This document shows positions 1 to 12,046 of a stretch of DNA of 64,000 nt, in pieces. Source of the stretch: Ruania zhangjianzhongii (GTDB lineage: Bacteria; Actinomycetota; Actinomycetes; Actinomycetales; Beutenbergiaceae). Under the pieces are notes generated by a model, which was given only the letters and a program-made list of their open reading frames with translations, did no database searches and was not told the origin of the DNA. Position numbers and translations under genes: made by a program. The DNA is taken from the NCBI RefSeq assembly GCF_008000995.1, contig NZ_CP042828.1, positions 1-64,000 on the forward strand, written 5' to 3'. Every line of letters starts with the position of its first letter. Within the stretch, counting starts at the first letter, position 1.

Positions 1-20
1 TAAAGTCACCCAACGCGCGG

Positions 21-53
21 TTACACACAGTCTGTGGATAGAGTTGTGGATCA
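21..53. promoter_or_regulatory. DnaA-box-like sites upstream of dnaA
   Basis: Two copies of a DnaA-box-like 9-mer lie just before dnaA: TGTGGATAG at 33-41 and TGTGGATCA at 45-53, 12 bp start to start. TTACACACA at 21-29 is a weaker third match. DnaA boxes at the dnaA promoter usually serve autoregulation. The window starts too close to show the core promoter. Confidence 0.6.
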
Positions 54-124
54 CCGTCAGCGTCACGTCGCCACCTGCTGGCGGCACCGTAGTCAGCACC
101 ATCATCCTTCAGGCAGGGGGGCCA

Positions 125-1603
125 GTGTCAGAATCGCCAGTCGATCCCACCGACCTCACTCAGGCCTGGGAACGGGCCGTCGAGATACTCGACAGCCGCG
201 GAAATCTCGGCGGCGCACAGGCGGGATTCGTCCGGCTCACCAAGCCGCTGGGCGTGATCGACGAAACCATCCTTCTCGCGGTGCCCAGCGAGTTCGCGAA
301 GGACTACATCGAGACCCGAGCTCGAGAGTCGATCATCTCGGCCCTGTCCACCGCCCTCGACCGCACCGTGCGGATCGCCGTCACCGTGGACCCCTCGCTG
401 GAGGACCAGGACCACCCCAGCCGCGACACCCGCAGCACCCAGCAGCCGGAACCGGCACCAGCGGAACCGGACCGTCGCACCTCTACCCCCACTCCCCGCG
501 CGAGCGAGCGTCCCACTGAACCGGCGCCGGCTCCTCGAGTGGACAACTACGCCACCGGAGTGGACCCGAACGCCCGACTGAACCCGAACTACTCTTTCGA
601 CACGTTCGTGATCGGCTCCTCGAACCGGTTTGCGCACGCCGCAGCGACCGCCGTCGCCGAAGCGCCCGCCAAGGCGTACAACCCGCTGTTCATCTACGGA
701 CAGTCCGGTCTGGGTAAGACGCACCTGCTGCACGCCATCGGGCACTACGCGAAGAGCCTCTACCCCGGCATCCGGGTGCGCTACGTCAACTCCGAAGAGT
801 TCACCAACGACTTCATCAACTCCATCCGGGACGACAAGGCCGAGGCGTTCCAGCGCCGCTACCGCGACGTGGACGTCCTGCTCATCGATGACATCCAGTT
901 CCTGCAGGGCAAGGAACAGACCATGGAGGAGTTCTTCCACACCTTCAACACGCTGCACAACGACAACAAGCAGGTGGTGATCACCTCCGACCTGCCACCC
1001 AAGCACTTGAACGGGTTCGAGGACCGGATGCGTTCGCGGTTCGAGTGGGGTCTGATCACCGACGTGCAGCCGCCGGACCTGGAGACCCGGATCGCCATCC
1101 TCCGGAAGAAGGCGGGAAGTGAGTCGCTGCAGGCGCCGAGTGAGGTGCTGGAGTACATCGCCTCGAAGATCTCCTCCAACATCCGCGAGCTCGAAGGGGC
1201 GCTGATCCGGGTCACCGCGTTCGCCAACCTGAACCGGCAGTCGGTGGATCTTCCGCTGGCGGAGATGGTGCTCAAGGACCTGATCACCGATACCGACGGG
1301 GCCGAGATCACGCCGTCGATGATCATGGCGCAGACCTCCTCCTACTTCGGCGTCACGATCGAGGCACTGTGCAGCGCAGACCGATCTCGCGTGCTGGTGA
1401 ACGCCCGGCAGATCGCGATGTACCTGTGCCGCGAGCTCACCGAGCTGTCGCTGCCGAAGATCGGACAGCTCTTCGGCGGCCGCGACCACACCACGGTGAT
1501 GCACGCGAACAAGAAGATCCGGCAGCAGATGGCCGAGCGACGGTCCACGTTCAACCAGGTGACCGAGCTGACCAACCGGATCAAGCAGCAGCAGCGCTCC
1601 TGA
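125..1603 (+). CDS. dnaA: Chromosomal replication initiator protein DnaA
   Basis: DnaA binds DnaA boxes at oriC, oligomerises with ATP and melts the origin. From the GTG at 125 the product is 492 residues, a normal actinobacterial size. The GTG follows a purine-rich GGCAGGGGGG and begins VSESPVDP; the open frame extends upstream to 44, but that stretch does not look like DnaA. Domain I is about residues 1-90, followed by a Pro/Glu-rich low-complexity linker. The AAA+ core has Walker A GQSGLGKT at 192-199 and Walker B LIDD near 254. The C-terminal DNA-binding domain has the signature [11 protein letters not shown] near 451. It is the first gene of the classic origin cluster and is followed directly by oriC. 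Confidence 0.97.
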   Translation: MSESPVDPTDLTQAWERAVEILDSRGNLGGAQAGFVRLTKPLGVIDETILLAVPSEFAKDYIETRARESIISALSTALDRTVRIAVTVDPSLEDQDHPSRDTRSTQQPEPAPAEPDRRTSTPTPRASERPTEPAPAPRVDNYATGVDPNARLNPNYSFDTFVIGSSNRFAHAAATAVAEAPAKAYNPLFIYGQSGLGKTHLLHAIGHYAKSLYPGIRVRYVNSEEFTNDFINSIRDDKAEAFQRRYRDVDVLLIDDIQFLQGKEQTMEEFFHTFNTLHNDNKQVVITSDLPPKHLNGFEDRMRSRFEWGLITDVQPPDLETRIAILRKKAGSESLQAPSEVLEYIASKISSNIRELEGALIRVTAFANLNRQSVDLPLAEMVLKDLITDTDGAEITPSMIMAQTSSYFGVTIEALCSADRSRVLVNARQIAMYLCRELTELSLPKIGQLFGGRDHTTVMHANKKIRQQMAERRSTFNQVTELTNRIKQQQRS

Positions 1604-2063
1604 GACGCCCGTGATGCACAGTTGTGGACAAGGCTGTGGACAATCGTGGAAACCCACCCTCTCTCGGTGGACAACATCGCTCCAGTCCGTGGACGCAGCC
1701 GGGACCGGAAGGCGCCGTGCACAGCCGGCCCGTGGCCCTGTGCACGGCGGTCCTAGTGTCTATCCACACCCCGCTGAGCCCTCTGACCTGCAGTGATGTG
1801 ACTTGCCCCCAGTGTCCACAGCACCGATGACGACCACGAGACCTTTAACGTTGATCAGATGTGAATAACCAACAACTACCGATCGAGCACTGCCTGGAAC
1901 GCGAACTGCATCGAATACCGGATCGAGCACCCACATCTGCGCAGCGTCGTCTAACCTCGGAGGCAGACCCCTGTCCTGCTCCGGCTGGAGACGTGGACAT
2001 GACACGCTATTGACTCACTATGCTCGGTAGCCCACGCACGACGATCAGAAAGAGGCCCACATC
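1604..2063. other. oriC: oriC: dnaA-dnaN intergenic region with DnaA boxes
   Basis: This 460-bp gene-free stretch contains two perfect actinobacterial DnaA boxes, TGTGGACAA, at 1623-1631 and 1635-1643. Weaker sites are GGTGGACAA (1666-1674), CTATCCACA (1760-1768), GTGTCCACA (1812-1820) and TGTGAATAA (1860-1868). The segment at about 1840-1880 is relatively AT-rich and is a candidate unwinding element. Position between dnaA and dnaN is the usual place of oriC in actinobacteria. The dnaN promoter must also lie in its distal part. Open frames on both strands here are not credible genes. Confidence 0.85.
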
Positions 2064-3191
2064 GTGAAGTTCAGGGTGGAGCGAGACGTACTGGCCGACG
2101 CCGTCACCTGGACCTCTCGAAGCCTTCCGACCCGCCCGCCTTCGCCGGTGCTTGCCGGTGTCCTGCTCAGTGCTGACGCCGAGGGCAGCCTGGTGCTGTC
2201 CACCTTCGACTACGAGGTTTCGGCCCGCTCCACGGTGGCAGCCGAGGTCGAGGAGGCCGGATCCGTTCTGGTCTCCGGTCGACTGCTCGCCGAGATCGCC
2301 CGCGCCCTGCCGAGCAAGCCGGTCGAAGTTGCGGTGGAGGGCAACCGGGTCACCGTGGTTTGCGGCGCCTCCCGGTTCACGCTGCTGACGATGCCCGTGG
2401 ATGAGTACCCGTCGTTGCCGGATCTGCCCGAGGTCACCGGCTCGATCGACGGCGACGCCTTCGCCCGAGCGATCGCCCAGGTGACCATGGCCGCCGGCCG
2501 GGACGAGACGCTTCCGCTGCTCACCGGTGTGCGGGTGGAGATCGAGGGTGACACGGTCACCATGCTCGCCACCGACCGGTACCGACTGGCGATGCGCGAG
2601 GTGAGCTGGTCACCGGCCGCACCGGGGGTGTCCCGGGTGGCGCTGGTGCGGGCTCGTACCCTCTCCGATGTGGCGAAGAACCTTTCCAGCGCCGGTTCCG
2701 TGGAGCTGGCCCTGGCCGAGGGTGGCGACATCGTCGGGTTCGAGGCGGGTGGGCGCCGGACCACCTCGCTGCTGCTCGAAGGTGACTATCCGCCGGTGCG
2801 TCGGTTGTTCCCGGAGCAGACCAGCACGCACACGGTCACCACCACCGCTGAGCTGGTCGAGGCGGCGAAACGTGTGGCTCTGGTCGCCGAACGGAACACT
2901 CCGATCCGGTTGTCGTTCACCGAAGGTCAGGTGGTCCTCGAGGCCGGGCAGGGGGATGACGCCCAGGCCTCCGAAGCCCTGGAGTCCACCCTGGTGGGCG
3001 AGGACATCAGCACGGCGTTCAACCCCCAGTACCTCCTCGACGGTCTCGGCTCGCTGGACTCGGAATTCGTCCGCCTGTCGTTCACGCACCCATCCAAGCC
3101 GGCCGTGATGACCGGTCAGGACACCATCGACGGCGCTGACCACGCCGAGGAGTTTCGTTACCTGCTGATGCCGATCCGGTTCGGAGCCTGA
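2064..3191 (+). CDS. dnaN: DNA polymerase III subunit beta (sliding clamp)
   Basis: The beta clamp encircles DNA and tethers the replicative polymerase. The product is 375 residues, typical for the family, and begins MKFRVERDVLADAV. It shows three repeated clamp folds and ends in the conserved YLLMPIR(F) segment that forms the protein-binding pocket. The start is a GTG at 2064 preceded by AGAAAGAGG at 2046-2054. It follows oriC and is co-directional with gnd and recF. Confidence 0.97.
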   Translation: MKFRVERDVLADAVTWTSRSLPTRPPSPVLAGVLLSADAEGSLVLSTFDYEVSARSTVAAEVEEAGSVLVSGRLLAEIARALPSKPVEVAVEGNRVTVVCGASRFTLLTMPVDEYPSLPDLPEVTGSIDGDAFARAIAQVTMAAGRDETLPLLTGVRVEIEGDTVTMLATDRYRLAMREVSWSPAAPGVSRVALVRARTLSDVAKNLSSAGSVELALAEGGDIVGFEAGGRRTTSLLLEGDYPPVRRLFPEQTSTHTVTTTAELVEAAKRVALVAERNTPIRLSFTEGQVVLEAGQGDDAQASEALESTLVGEDISTAFNPQYLLDGLGSLDSEFVRLSFTHPSKPAVMTGQDTIDGADHAEEFRYLLMPIRFGA

Positions 3192-3234
3192 TCGCCAGCT
3201 CGACCACCGCCACGCTCACGAAGGGACCGCGCTG

Positions 3235-4128
3235 ATGCACATCGGACTCGTAGGACTGGGTCGCATGGGCGGCAACATGCGCGACCGGCTCCGGGCCAAA
3301 GGGCATCAGGTCACGGGGTTCGATCAGAATCCGGAGATCTCCGACGTCACCTCGCTGAGCGAGATGGTCTCGGCCCTCGACGGCGATCGTCGGGTGGTGT
3401 GGGTGATGGTCCCGGCCGGGGAGATCACCGAGACCGTCGTGGCAGACGTGGCCGGCTTGCTCGGGTCCGGGGACGTGATTATCGATGGTGGTAATTCCAA
3501 GTTCTCCGATGACCTGCGCCGCGCTGAGGAGTTCTCAGCCAAGGGTGTGCACTATGTGGACGCCGGCGTCTCCGGCGGTGTCTGGGGTGAGACCTACGGC
3601 TATGGGCTGATGGTTGGTGGTGCTGACGAGACCATCGAGTACCTGATGCCGATCTTCGATGCGCTGCGCCCGGACGGGCCCCGGCACGAAGGTTTCGTCC
3701 ATGCCGGTCCCGTCGGCGCCGGGCACTACGCCAAGATGGTGCACAACGGCATCGAGTACGGCGTGATGCAGGCGTATGCCGAGGGTTACGAGATCCTTGC
3801 CGCCCGCGATGACCTGATCGGTGACGTCGGTGCCATCTTCGAGGCCTGGCAGCGGGGCACCGTGGTGCGGTCCTGGCTGCTGGAGCTGTTGGTGAAGGCG
3901 CTGAACCAGGATCCGGACCTCGATGACATCCGCGGTTTCGTCGCCGATTCCGGTGAGGGCCGGTGGACCGTGGAAGAGGCCGTGCAGCAGGCGGTCCCCG
4001 CACCGGTGATCAGTGCGGCCCTGTTCGCCCGGTTCGACTCCCGCCAGGAGGACTCTCCCGCGATGAAGGCGGTGGCCGCGCTGCGTCAGCAGTTCGGTGG
4101 CCACGCCACGAAACCTTCCGCTGAATGA
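3235..4128 (+). CDS. gnd: 6-phosphogluconate dehydrogenase, short NAD-type (decarboxylating)
   Basis: This enzyme oxidises and decarboxylates 6-phosphogluconate to ribulose 5-phosphate. The 297-residue product belongs to the short, GntZ/YqeC-like class rather than the 470-residue NADP class. It has the N-terminal Rossmann motif GLVGLGRMGGN at residues 4-14, the active-site segment GNSKFSDD and the catalytic GHYAKMVHNGIEYG segment. Its place between dnaN and recF is a recurrent actinobacterial arrangement. It starts 43 bp after dnaN, so it may be read from the dnaN promoter. Confidence 0.93.
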   Translation: MHIGLVGLGRMGGNMRDRLRAKGHQVTGFDQNPEISDVTSLSEMVSALDGDRRVVWVMVPAGEITETVVADVAGLLGSGDVIIDGGNSKFSDDLRRAEEFSAKGVHYVDAGVSGGVWGETYGYGLMVGGADETIEYLMPIFDALRPDGPRHEGFVHAGPVGAGHYAKMVHNGIEYGVMQAYAEGYEILAARDDLIGDVGAIFEAWQRGTVVRSWLLELLVKALNQDPDLDDIRGFVADSGEGRWTVEEAVQQAVPAPVISAALFARFDSRQEDSPAMKAVAALRQQFGGHATKPSAE

Positions 4129-4193
4129 CGGCGGAGCTCACCTCGTTCTCCCAGCTCACCCTGGGAATGAGCCAGCTGGGCGGGTGAAGGCTC

Positions 4194-5396
4194 GTGTACG
4201 TCTCTGACCTGGCACTGACCGACTTCCGGTCCTACGCCGAACTGCTGCTCTCCTTCGAGCCCGGGATCACCGCATTGGTTGGTCCGAACGGGCAAGGAAA
4301 GACCAACTTGGTGGAGTCGCTCGGCTACCTGTCCACCTTCTCCTCGCACCGGGTCTCCGCCGATGCGGCGCTGGTGCGAGCGGGCGCGCCACGGGCGATC
4401 ATCCAGACCAAAGTGGTGCGGGAGAATCGCAGCGCCCTACTGGAGCTCGAGCTGGTCTCCGGGAAGGCGAACCGGGCACGGTTCAACCGTGCCCCGCTGC
4501 CCCGCGCCCGGGACCTGGCCGGCCGGCTGCGGACCGTGCTGTTCGCTCCCGAAGATCTCAGCCTGATCAAGGCAGATCCGGACGGGAGGCGGCGGTTCCT
4601 GGACGAGCTGCTGGTACTGCTTAGTCCCAAGCTCGCCAGTGTGCGCGCCGACTACGAACGCGTGGTGCGCCAGCGCAATGCCCTGCTGAAGTCCGCCGGT
4701 ACGCAACGGCGCTCTGGCACCTCGCTCGATCTGCGCACTCTGGACGTGTGGGATGACAAGGCGGCCGCAGCCGGCGCCCAGCTGATCGCGGCACGGGTAC
4801 AGCTGGTGAACGCGCTGCGTCCACACCTGGCCCACGCCTACGAGCAGGTCAGCGCCGGACAGAGCGAAGCGCGGATGTTCTACCGCGCCAGTGTGGCCCG
4901 GGCGATGGCCGGTCAGGACGGTCCCGGCGGAGCGCGGACCAGCGGGTTCGAGGACACCGATGTGGAGGCACTCACCCAGGCTGATGTGGTGGAGGCACGG
5001 CTGCTTGAGGCGATGGCTCACCTGCGAGGCAAGGAGATCGAACGCGGGGTCAGCCTGGTGGGCCCGCACCGCGACGATCTGGAGCTGTTCCTGGACGAGC
5101 TGCCGGCCAAGGGCTATGCCTCGCACGGGGAGTCCTGGTCGCTCGCGCTCGGGCTGCGGCTGGCCAGCTACGAGCTGCTCAAGGCTGATGATGACTGGCA
5201 CGAGAGCTCGGAGCCGGTGCTGATCCTCGATGATGTGTTCGCTGAGCTGGATGTACGGCGGCGCGATCGCCTCGCTCGGTTGATCGCACCTGCCGAGCAG
5301 GTGCTGATTACTGCTGCGGTGGCCGAGGACGTACCCGAGGTTCTCGAGGGTGCCCGGGTGGACGTGATGGGATCGGTGGCCACCCGTGTCCGATGA
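4194..5396 (+). CDS. recF: DNA replication/repair protein RecF
   Basis: RecF is an SMC-like ATPase that loads RecA at gapped DNA with RecO and RecR. The product is 400 residues from a GTG start. Motifs are the N-terminal [13 protein letters not shown], Walker [10 protein letters not shown] near 30-38, and the C-terminal Walker [11 protein letters not shown]. Its end overlaps the next gene by 11 bp, so the two are probably translationally coupled. Confidence 0.96.
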   Translation: MYVSDLALTDFRSYAELLLSFEPGITALVGPNGQGKTNLVESLGYLSTFSSHRVSADAALVRAGAPRAIIQTKVVRENRSALLELELVSGKANRARFNRAPLPRARDLAGRLRTVLFAPEDLSLIKADPDGRRRFLDELLVLLSPKLASVRADYERVVRQRNALLKSAGTQRRSGTSLDLRTLDVWDDKAAAAGAQLIAARVQLVNALRPHLAHAYEQVSAGQSEARMFYRASVARAMAGQDGPGGARTSGFEDTDVEALTQADVVEARLLEAMAHLRGKEIERGVSLVGPHRDDLELFLDELPAKGYASHGESWSLALGLRLASYELLKADDDWHESSEPVLILDDVFAELDVRRRDRLARLIAPAEQVLITAAVAEDVPEVLEGARVDVMGSVATRVR

Positions 5397-6006
5397 CCCC
5401 GCGGATCAGCATCAGTGGCCGGAGCTGTCGGATCACCCAGAGCTGTCGGATCACCCAGAGCTGTCGGATGACCCGAAGGTGCGCGATCACCCGGAGGTGC
5501 CGGCTGCAGCCGAGGACCCGGACAGCGCGGCCCGCGCTGCACTGGCCCGGGCACGAGAAGCAGCCCGGGCCAAGGGGCTGGGCACCGCCCGACGTAAGCC
5601 CCGCCGTCGTGATGATGGGGTGTACCTCCCCGCTGCCACCGAGTCCGCCCGAGACCCCGCTCCACTCGGCGATACCGTGAACAACCTCGCCCGCCAGCTC
5701 GGCTGGAAGCAGCCACTGTCCATCGGTGGCGTGATCGGTCGGTGGCGTGAGGTGGTCGGTGACCAGATCGCCGACCACTGCATCCCGGAGACCTTCGAGG
5801 AGGGCGTGTTGGTGGTACGTACCGACTCCACGGCCTGGGCCACCCAGATCCGCCTGCTCACGCCGCAGCTGGACCGCCGCCTGGCCGAGGAGGTCGGCGA
5901 AGGGGTGGTCACCTCGATCAAGGTTCTAGGCCCTGGCGGGCCCTCGTGGAGCAAAGGTCCTCGGCGCGTGCAGGGTGGTCGTGGACCCCGGGATACCTAC
6001 GGCTGA
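5386..6006 (+). CDS. dciA: DUF721 protein, DciA-type replicative helicase loader/operator
   Basis: The 206-residue product has the DUF721 core at about residues 95-175, including [28 protein letters not shown]. Family members near recF and gyrB in actinobacteria are DciA homologues, which promote loading of the DnaB helicase; I infer the same role. The N-terminus is a low-complexity extension with three copies of ELSD(H/D)P encoded by a perfect-to-near-perfect 18-bp repeat at 5422-5475. A basic [13 protein letters not shown] patch follows. The GTG start overlaps recF. Confidence 0.85.
   Translation: MSDDPADQHQWPELSDHPELSDHPELSDDPKVRDHPEVPAAAEDPDSAARAALARAREAARAKGLGTARRKPRRRDDGVYLPAATESARDPAPLGDTVNNLARQLGWKQPLSIGGVIGRWREVVGDQIADHCIPETFEEGVLVVRTDSTAWATQIRLLTPQLDRRLAEEVGEGVVTSIKVLGPGGPSWSKGPRRVQGGRGPRDTYG
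5422..5475 (+). repeat. 18-bp in-frame tandem repeat, 3 copies
   Basis: Copies at 5422-5439 and 5440-5457 are identical (GAGCTGTCGGATCACCCA). The third, at 5458-5475, differs at two bases. They encode [12 protein letters not shown] and ELSDDP in the N-terminal tail of the DciA-like protein, outside the DUF721 core. Confidence 0.9.
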
Positions 6007-6011
6007 AACAG

Positions 6012-6087
6012 TTGTCCACAGCCCAGCGCAAACGTTGTGGACAACACTGTGGACAGACTCGGATTCTGCACTGTTTCGAGGTAGAAT
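6012..6087. promoter_or_regulatory. DnaA-box triplet and putative gyrB promoter
   Basis: The 204-bp gap before gyrB holds TTGTCCACA (6012-6020), its inverted copy TGTGGACAA (6036-6044) and TGTGGACAG (6048-6056). The last two are 12 bp apart, as in oriC. A possible -10 element, TAGAAT, is at 6082-6087; no convincing -35 was seen. The arrangement suggests DnaA control of gyrBA or an extension of the origin (inference). Confidence 0.6.
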
Positions 6088-6195
6088 CAATGGACCGTCC
6101 GGGGGGCAGTGAACCTTCACCTCCACCCTGGGCCGGCACGTAGTGGCACCGGCTCCACCCGGATCGGTGCCCTAGACGTGCACCGATGACGATAG

Positions 6196-8247
<2,052 letters not shown>

Positions 8248-8264
8248 GTTAGGAACTTATCTAA

Positions 8265-10889
8265 GTGAGTGACGACAACACCCCCTCTGGTGACGAGGGC
8301 TCCGAACAGGTGCTGACCGACCGGGTCGAACAGGTCGATCTGCAGCTGGAGATGCAGCGGTCCTACCTCGACTACGCGATGAGCGTGATCGTGGGACGCG
8401 CGCTGCCGGACGTCCGGGACGGCCTCAAGCCGGTCCATCGGCGCATCCTGTACGCCATGTTCGACGGCGGATACCGGCCGGAGTCCTCGTTCTCCAAGTG
8501 TTCCCGGGTCGTCGGCGATGTGATGGGGCAGTTCCACCCGCACGGTGACAGCGCGATCTACGACGCGATGGTGCGGCTGGTGCAGCCGTGGTCGCTGCGG
8601 TACCCGCTGGTGGCCGGTCAGGGGAACTTCGGCTCTCCCGGTAACGACGCGGCCGCCGCTCCGCGGTACACCGAGTGCAAGATGGCGCCGCTGGCCATGG
8701 AGATGGTCCGCGACATCGACAAGGACACCGTCAACTTCGGCGACAACTACGACGGCCGTACCCGCGAACCGCTCGTGCTGCCGTCCCGGATCCCGAACCT
8801 GCTGGTGAACGGGTCGTCCGGGATTGCGGTGGGGATGGCAACAAACATCCCCTCGCACAACCTGCGCGAAGTGGCCGACGGTGTGCGCTGGCTGCTGGAG
8901 AACCCGGAGGCCACCGCCGAGGAACTGCTCGCCGCGCTGCTGCTGCGGATCAAGGGGCCGGACTTCCCGACGGGGGCCCAGATCCTCGGTATCCGCGGTA
9001 TCGAGCAGGCGTACCGCACCGGCCGTGGTTCGATCACCATGCGCGCCGTGGTTGAGGTGGAGGAGATCCAGAACCGCACCTGCCTGGTGGTCAGCGAGCT
9101 GCCGTACCAGGTGAACCCCGACAACTTGGCAGCGAAGATCGCCGAGCTGGTGCGGGACGGCCGGGTCCAGGGCATTGCCGACATCCGGGACGAGACCTCC
9201 GGCCGCGCCGGGCAGCGCCTGGTGATCATCCTCAAGCGCGATGCGGTAGCCAAGGTGGTGCTGAACAACCTCTACAAGCACACCCAGCTGCAGGACACCT
9301 TCGGGGCGAACATGCTCGCCCTCGTGGACGGCGTGCCGCGAACGCTCAGCCTGGACGCCTTCATCCGGCACTGGGTGAACCACCAGATCGAAGTAGTCGT
9401 TCGCCGCACCCAGTGGCTGCTGAAGCAGGCCGAGGACCGGATCCACATCCTCCGCGGACTGATCAAGGCGCTGGATGCCCTCGACGACGTGATCGCGCTG
9501 ATCCGGCGGTCCGCCACGGTCGAGGACGCCCGCCACGGGCTGATCGAGCTGCTCGAGATCGACGAGATCCAGGCGAACGCCATCCTGGAGATGCAGCTAC
9601 GCCGGCTGGCCGCCCTGGAACGGCAGAAGATCCTGGACCAGTTCGCCCAGCTCGAGGCGGAGATCGCGGACTACCGAGACATCCTCGCGTCCCCAGAACG
9701 CCAGCGCACCATCGTGGGCGACGAGCTCACCCAGATCGTGGACAAGTACGGCGACGAGCGCCGCACCACGATCCTGCCCTACGACGGCGATATGTCCATC
9801 GAGGACCTGATCCCCGAAGAGGACGTGGTGGTCACCATCACCCGCGGTGGCTACGCGAAGCGCACCCGTACCGACAACTACCGCGCTCAGCACCGCGGCG
9901 GTAAGGGCGTCCGTGGCGCCCAGCTGCGCGGGGACGACATCGTGAACCAGTTCTTCGTCACGACGACGCACCACTGGTTGCTCTTCTTCACGAACCTGGG
10001 CCGGGTGTACCGGGCCAAGGCATATGAGTTGCCCGAGGGTGGCCGGGACGCCAAGGGCCAGCACGTGGCGAACCTGATGGCATTCCAGCCGGACGAGAAG
10101 ATCGCTCAGGTACTCGCGATCCGCGACTACGAGCAGGCGGACTACCTGGTGCTGGCCACCAACTCCGGGCTGGTGAAGAAGAGCCGACTGACCGAGTACG
10201 ACTCCAGCCGCACCGGGGGCGTGATCGCCATCAACCTGCGGGAGAACACAGCCGGTGAGGTGGACGAGCTGGTCTCGGCACGCGTGGTGAACGCCGACGA
10301 GGACCTGCTGCTGGTCTCCCGCAAGGGCCAGTCGTTGCGGTTCACCGCTACCGATGAGGCACTGCGGCCGATGGGCCGCGCCACCTCCGGTGTGACCGGG
10401 ATGAAGTTCCGCGAGGACGACTCGCTGCTGTCGATGGCCGTGGTTCGGGACGATTCCGACCTGTTCGTCGTGACCGAGGGTGGCTTCGGTAAGCGAACCC
10501 GGGTCTCGGAGTACCGGGTCCAGGGCCGTGGCGGCCTCGGCATCAAGGTGGCCAACCTGGTCGAGGCACGCGGCGATCTGGTCGGCGCTCTGATCACCGA
10601 TGCCGATGACGAGGTGTTGGTGATCATGGAGAAGGGCAAGATCGTGCGCACAGCGGTGAGCGAGGTCAACCTCACCGGGCGCACCACCCAAGGTGTGACA
10701 TTCGCCAAGCCCGATAAGGGCGACCGGATCATCGCGATCACCCGAAACCTGGAATCTGTTGCCGAAGCCGAGGTGGAAGCCGTCGAGGCGGAGGCCGCTG
10801 AGGACGGTGACATACCGGCAGCGGAGGGTGCCAGCACAGGCAATGATGGCGTACCGTCGAGCGCAGCATCGGCGGAAGGCGAGGACTAG
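8265..10889 (+). CDS. gyrA: DNA gyrase subunit A
   Basis: GyrA carries out the DNA breakage and rejoining of gyrase. The 874-residue product has the catalytic Tyr135 in AAAPRYTEC, six C-terminal beta-pinwheel blades, and the GyrA box RGGKGVRG. In the quinolone-resistance-determining region, GDSAIYD shows Ser96 and Asp100, the residues usually found in susceptible enzymes of other bacteria. The extreme C-terminus is an acidic, Ala/Glu-rich tail. The start GTG is at 8265, with a weak upstream AGGAA. Confidence 0.97.
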   Translation: MSDDNTPSGDEGSEQVLTDRVEQVDLQLEMQRSYLDYAMSVIVGRALPDVRDGLKPVHRRILYAMFDGGYRPESSFSKCSRVVGDVMGQFHPHGDSAIYDAMVRLVQPWSLRYPLVAGQGNFGSPGNDAAAAPRYTECKMAPLAMEMVRDIDKDTVNFGDNYDGRTREPLVLPSRIPNLLVNGSSGIAVGMATNIPSHNLREVADGVRWLLENPEATAEELLAALLLRIKGPDFPTGAQILGIRGIEQAYRTGRGSITMRAVVEVEEIQNRTCLVVSELPYQVNPDNLAAKIAELVRDGRVQGIADIRDETSGRAGQRLVIILKRDAVAKVVLNNLYKHTQLQDTFGANMLALVDGVPRTLSLDAFIRHWVNHQIEVVVRRTQWLLKQAEDRIHILRGLIKALDALDDVIALIRRSATVEDARHGLIELLEIDEIQANAILEMQLRRLAALERQKILDQFAQLEAEIADYRDILASPERQRTIVGDELTQIVDKYGDERRTTILPYDGDMSIEDLIPEEDVVVTITRGGYAKRTRTDNYRAQHRGGKGVRGAQLRGDDIVNQFFVTTTHHWLLFFTNLGRVYRAKAYELPEGGRDAKGQHVANLMAFQPDEKIAQVLAIRDYEQADYLVLATNSGLVKKSRLTEYDSSRTGGVIAINLRENTAGEVDELVSARVVNADEDLLLVSRKGQSLRFTATDEALRPMGRATSGVTGMKFREDDSLLSMAVVRDDSDLFVVTEGGFGKRTRVSEYRVQGRGGLGIKVANLVEARGDLVGALITDADDEVLVIMEKGKIVRTAVSEVNLTGRTTQGVTFAKPDKGDRIIAITRNLESVAEAEVEAVEAEAAEDGDIPAAEGASTGNDGVPSSAASAEGED

Positions 10890-10893
10890 ACCG

Positions 10894-11529
10894 ATGAGCC
10901 ATCCCACGCAGCACACCGGCAGCACGCCGGTGCGAACCTCGGCACGCAGCCTGCCGACCGCACAGCGGCCTGCCTCCATTCCCCCGGCAAGCGTTCCTCC
11001 GGCTGGACCGGGTGGGTCCCGCCCAGCCGGTGCGCAGACCACGTCGGCGCCGGAGCGCAGTCCTCGCACGGGCGCCGGTACGGGTGGGGCGGGGGCGTAT
11101 GCGGGCACTTCCCGGCCCGCCGGCGGTACCACCGCCGGAGCCGCGACGGCCGGGGCCTCGGATACGGGCCCACGGCGGATCAGGCTCGCGGTTTCCCGGG
11201 TGGATCCGTGGTCGGTGATGAAGCTCTCCTTCCTGCTCTCAATCGCGATCGGCATCGGGATCGTCGTGGCTACGGCAGTGGTCTGGGGCGTGTTGAACTC
11301 GATGGAGGTCTTCGCCAAGATCCAGGGCCTGATCGAGGACATAGGCGCGATGGAGCAGTTCGGTGAGCTGCTTGAGTATGTGGAGTTCTCCCGGGTGATC
11401 TCCGTGGCCACGGTGGTGGCGATCGTGGACGTGGTGCTGCTCACGGCTCTGTGCACGCTGGGAGCCTTCGTCTACAACCTGGTGGCGGCGATGGTCGGTG
11501 GCCTGCACCTCACGCTCACCGATGAGTGA
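10894..11529 (+). CDS. DUF3566 transmembrane protein
   Basis: The product is 211 residues starting at ATG 10894, four bases after the gyrA stop. The open frame runs further upstream inside gyrA but is not used. The N-terminal 110 residues are Pro/Ala/Thr-rich and probably disordered. The C-terminal DUF3566 domain has two membrane helices, around FLLSIAIGIGIVVATAVVWGVL and ISVATVVAIVDVVLLTALCTLGAFVYNLVAAMVGGLHLTL. This family sits directly after gyrA across actinobacteria, and its function is not established. Expression with gyrBA is likely from the tight spacing. Confidence 0.88.
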   Translation: MSHPTQHTGSTPVRTSARSLPTAQRPASIPPASVPPAGPGGSRPAGAQTTSAPERSPRTGAGTGGAGAYAGTSRPAGGTTAGAATAGASDTGPRRIRLAVSRVDPWSVMKLSFLLSIAIGIGIVVATAVVWGVLNSMEVFAKIQGLIEDIGAMEQFGELLEYVEFSRVISVATVVAIVDVVLLTALCTLGAFVYNLVAAMVGGLHLTLTDE

Positions 11530-11557
11530 GTGGAGTGATCGGGCTCACGGCCGTGTT

Positions 11558-11587
11558 TTGGTCGCGGCACCGCCGCTAAGGTAGTGT
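11558..11587 (+). promoter_or_regulatory. Putative tRNA-Ile promoter
   Basis: TTGGTC (11558-11563) and TAGTGT (11582-11587) are separated by 18 bp and lie 36 bp before the mature tRNA-Ile. The spacing fits a sigma-70-type promoter, although the match to consensus is partial. Confidence 0.4.
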
Positions 11588-11623
11588 GCTGCTCGCGCGC
11601 TCGCGTGAGAATCGTGAGTTTCG

Positions 11624-11697
11624 GGGCCTATAGCTCAGTCGGTTAGAGCGCTTCCCTGATAAGGAAGAGGTCGCTGGTTCGAGTCCAGCTAGGCCCA
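11624..11697 (+). tRNA. ileT: tRNA-Ile (anticodon GAT)
   Basis: A 74-nt cloverleaf can be folded: acceptor GGGCCTA (11624-11630) pairs with TAGGCCC (11690-11696) and the discriminator is A11697. The D arm contains AGCTCAGTCGGTTAGAGC. The anticodon stem CTTCC/GGAAG encloses loop CTGATAA with anticodon GAT at 11658-11660. The T arm contains GGTTCGAGTCC. CCA is not encoded. Its position after gyrA is conserved in actinobacteria. Confidence 0.97.
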
Positions 11698-11725
11698 CGT
11701 TGCCGGTCGTGGAGGGAGCATCCTC

Positions 11726-11848
11726 GTGAAGAAGGTTCTGGCCCTCGCCGCGCTGGTAGCAGCCGGCGTGGTCGTCTGGCGCAAGGTTGCCGAGGACCGT
11801 GAGGTCCGGCAGCAGTGGGAAGAGGTCACCGACCCGCTCCCCGAGTAG
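11726..11848 (+). CDS. DLW-39 family small membrane protein
   Basis: This 40-residue product, MKKVLALAALVAAGVV followed by VWRKVAEDRE, starts at a GTG at 11726 preceded by GGAGGGAG. It has one N-terminal hydrophobic helix and a charged amphipathic tail. It lies between tRNA-Ile and tRNA-Ala, the position of the DLW-39 family in actinobacteria; here the C-terminus reads DPLPE. Function is unknown. Confidence 0.8.
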   Translation: MKKVLALAALVAAGVVVWRKVAEDREVRQQWEEVTDPLPE

Positions 11849-11913
11849 AATTGATCGGCGGGCGCACGCCGACCGCTCGCGTACGGGGGCACGCGAGGAC
11901 AACTCCACATCCA

Positions 11914-11986
11914 GGGGCCATGGCGCAATTGGTAGCGCACCTGCTTTGCAAGCAGGGGGTTACGGGTTCGAGTCCCGTTGGCTCCA
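11914..11986 (+). tRNA. alaT: tRNA-Ala (anticodon TGC)
   Basis: A 73-nt cloverleaf: acceptor GGGGCCA (11914-11920) with TGGCTCC (11979-11985), discriminator A11986. The anticodon stem CCTGC/GCAGG encloses TTTGCAA with anticodon TGC at 11947-11949. The T loop is GTTCGAGTC. CCA is not encoded. It marks the left border of the accessory block. Confidence 0.97.
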
Positions 11987-11999
11987 CGTCTCCGACGCC

Positions 12000-12018
12000 C
12001 TGGCCTGGTTGAGGCCAG
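12000..12018 (+). terminator. Short hairpin after tRNA-Ala
   Basis: CTGGCC (12000-12005) and GGCCAG (12013-12018) form a 6-bp stem with a 7-nt loop just after tRNA-Ala. There is no T run. It also faces the end of the convergent LLM gene. Confidence 0.35.
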
Positions 12019-12046
12019 AGGTACTGCCCACGACGGCGATTCCTCC

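Noticed and set aside
128-1657. 509-codon open frame antisense to dnaA
   Set aside because: It is a high-GC shadow of dnaA with no recognisable domains and no ribosome-binding site.
9597-11456. 619-codon open frame antisense to gyrA
   Set aside because: It lies opposite a perfect GyrA and DUF3566; composition is Val/Gly/Arg/His-rich, as expected of antisense shadows.
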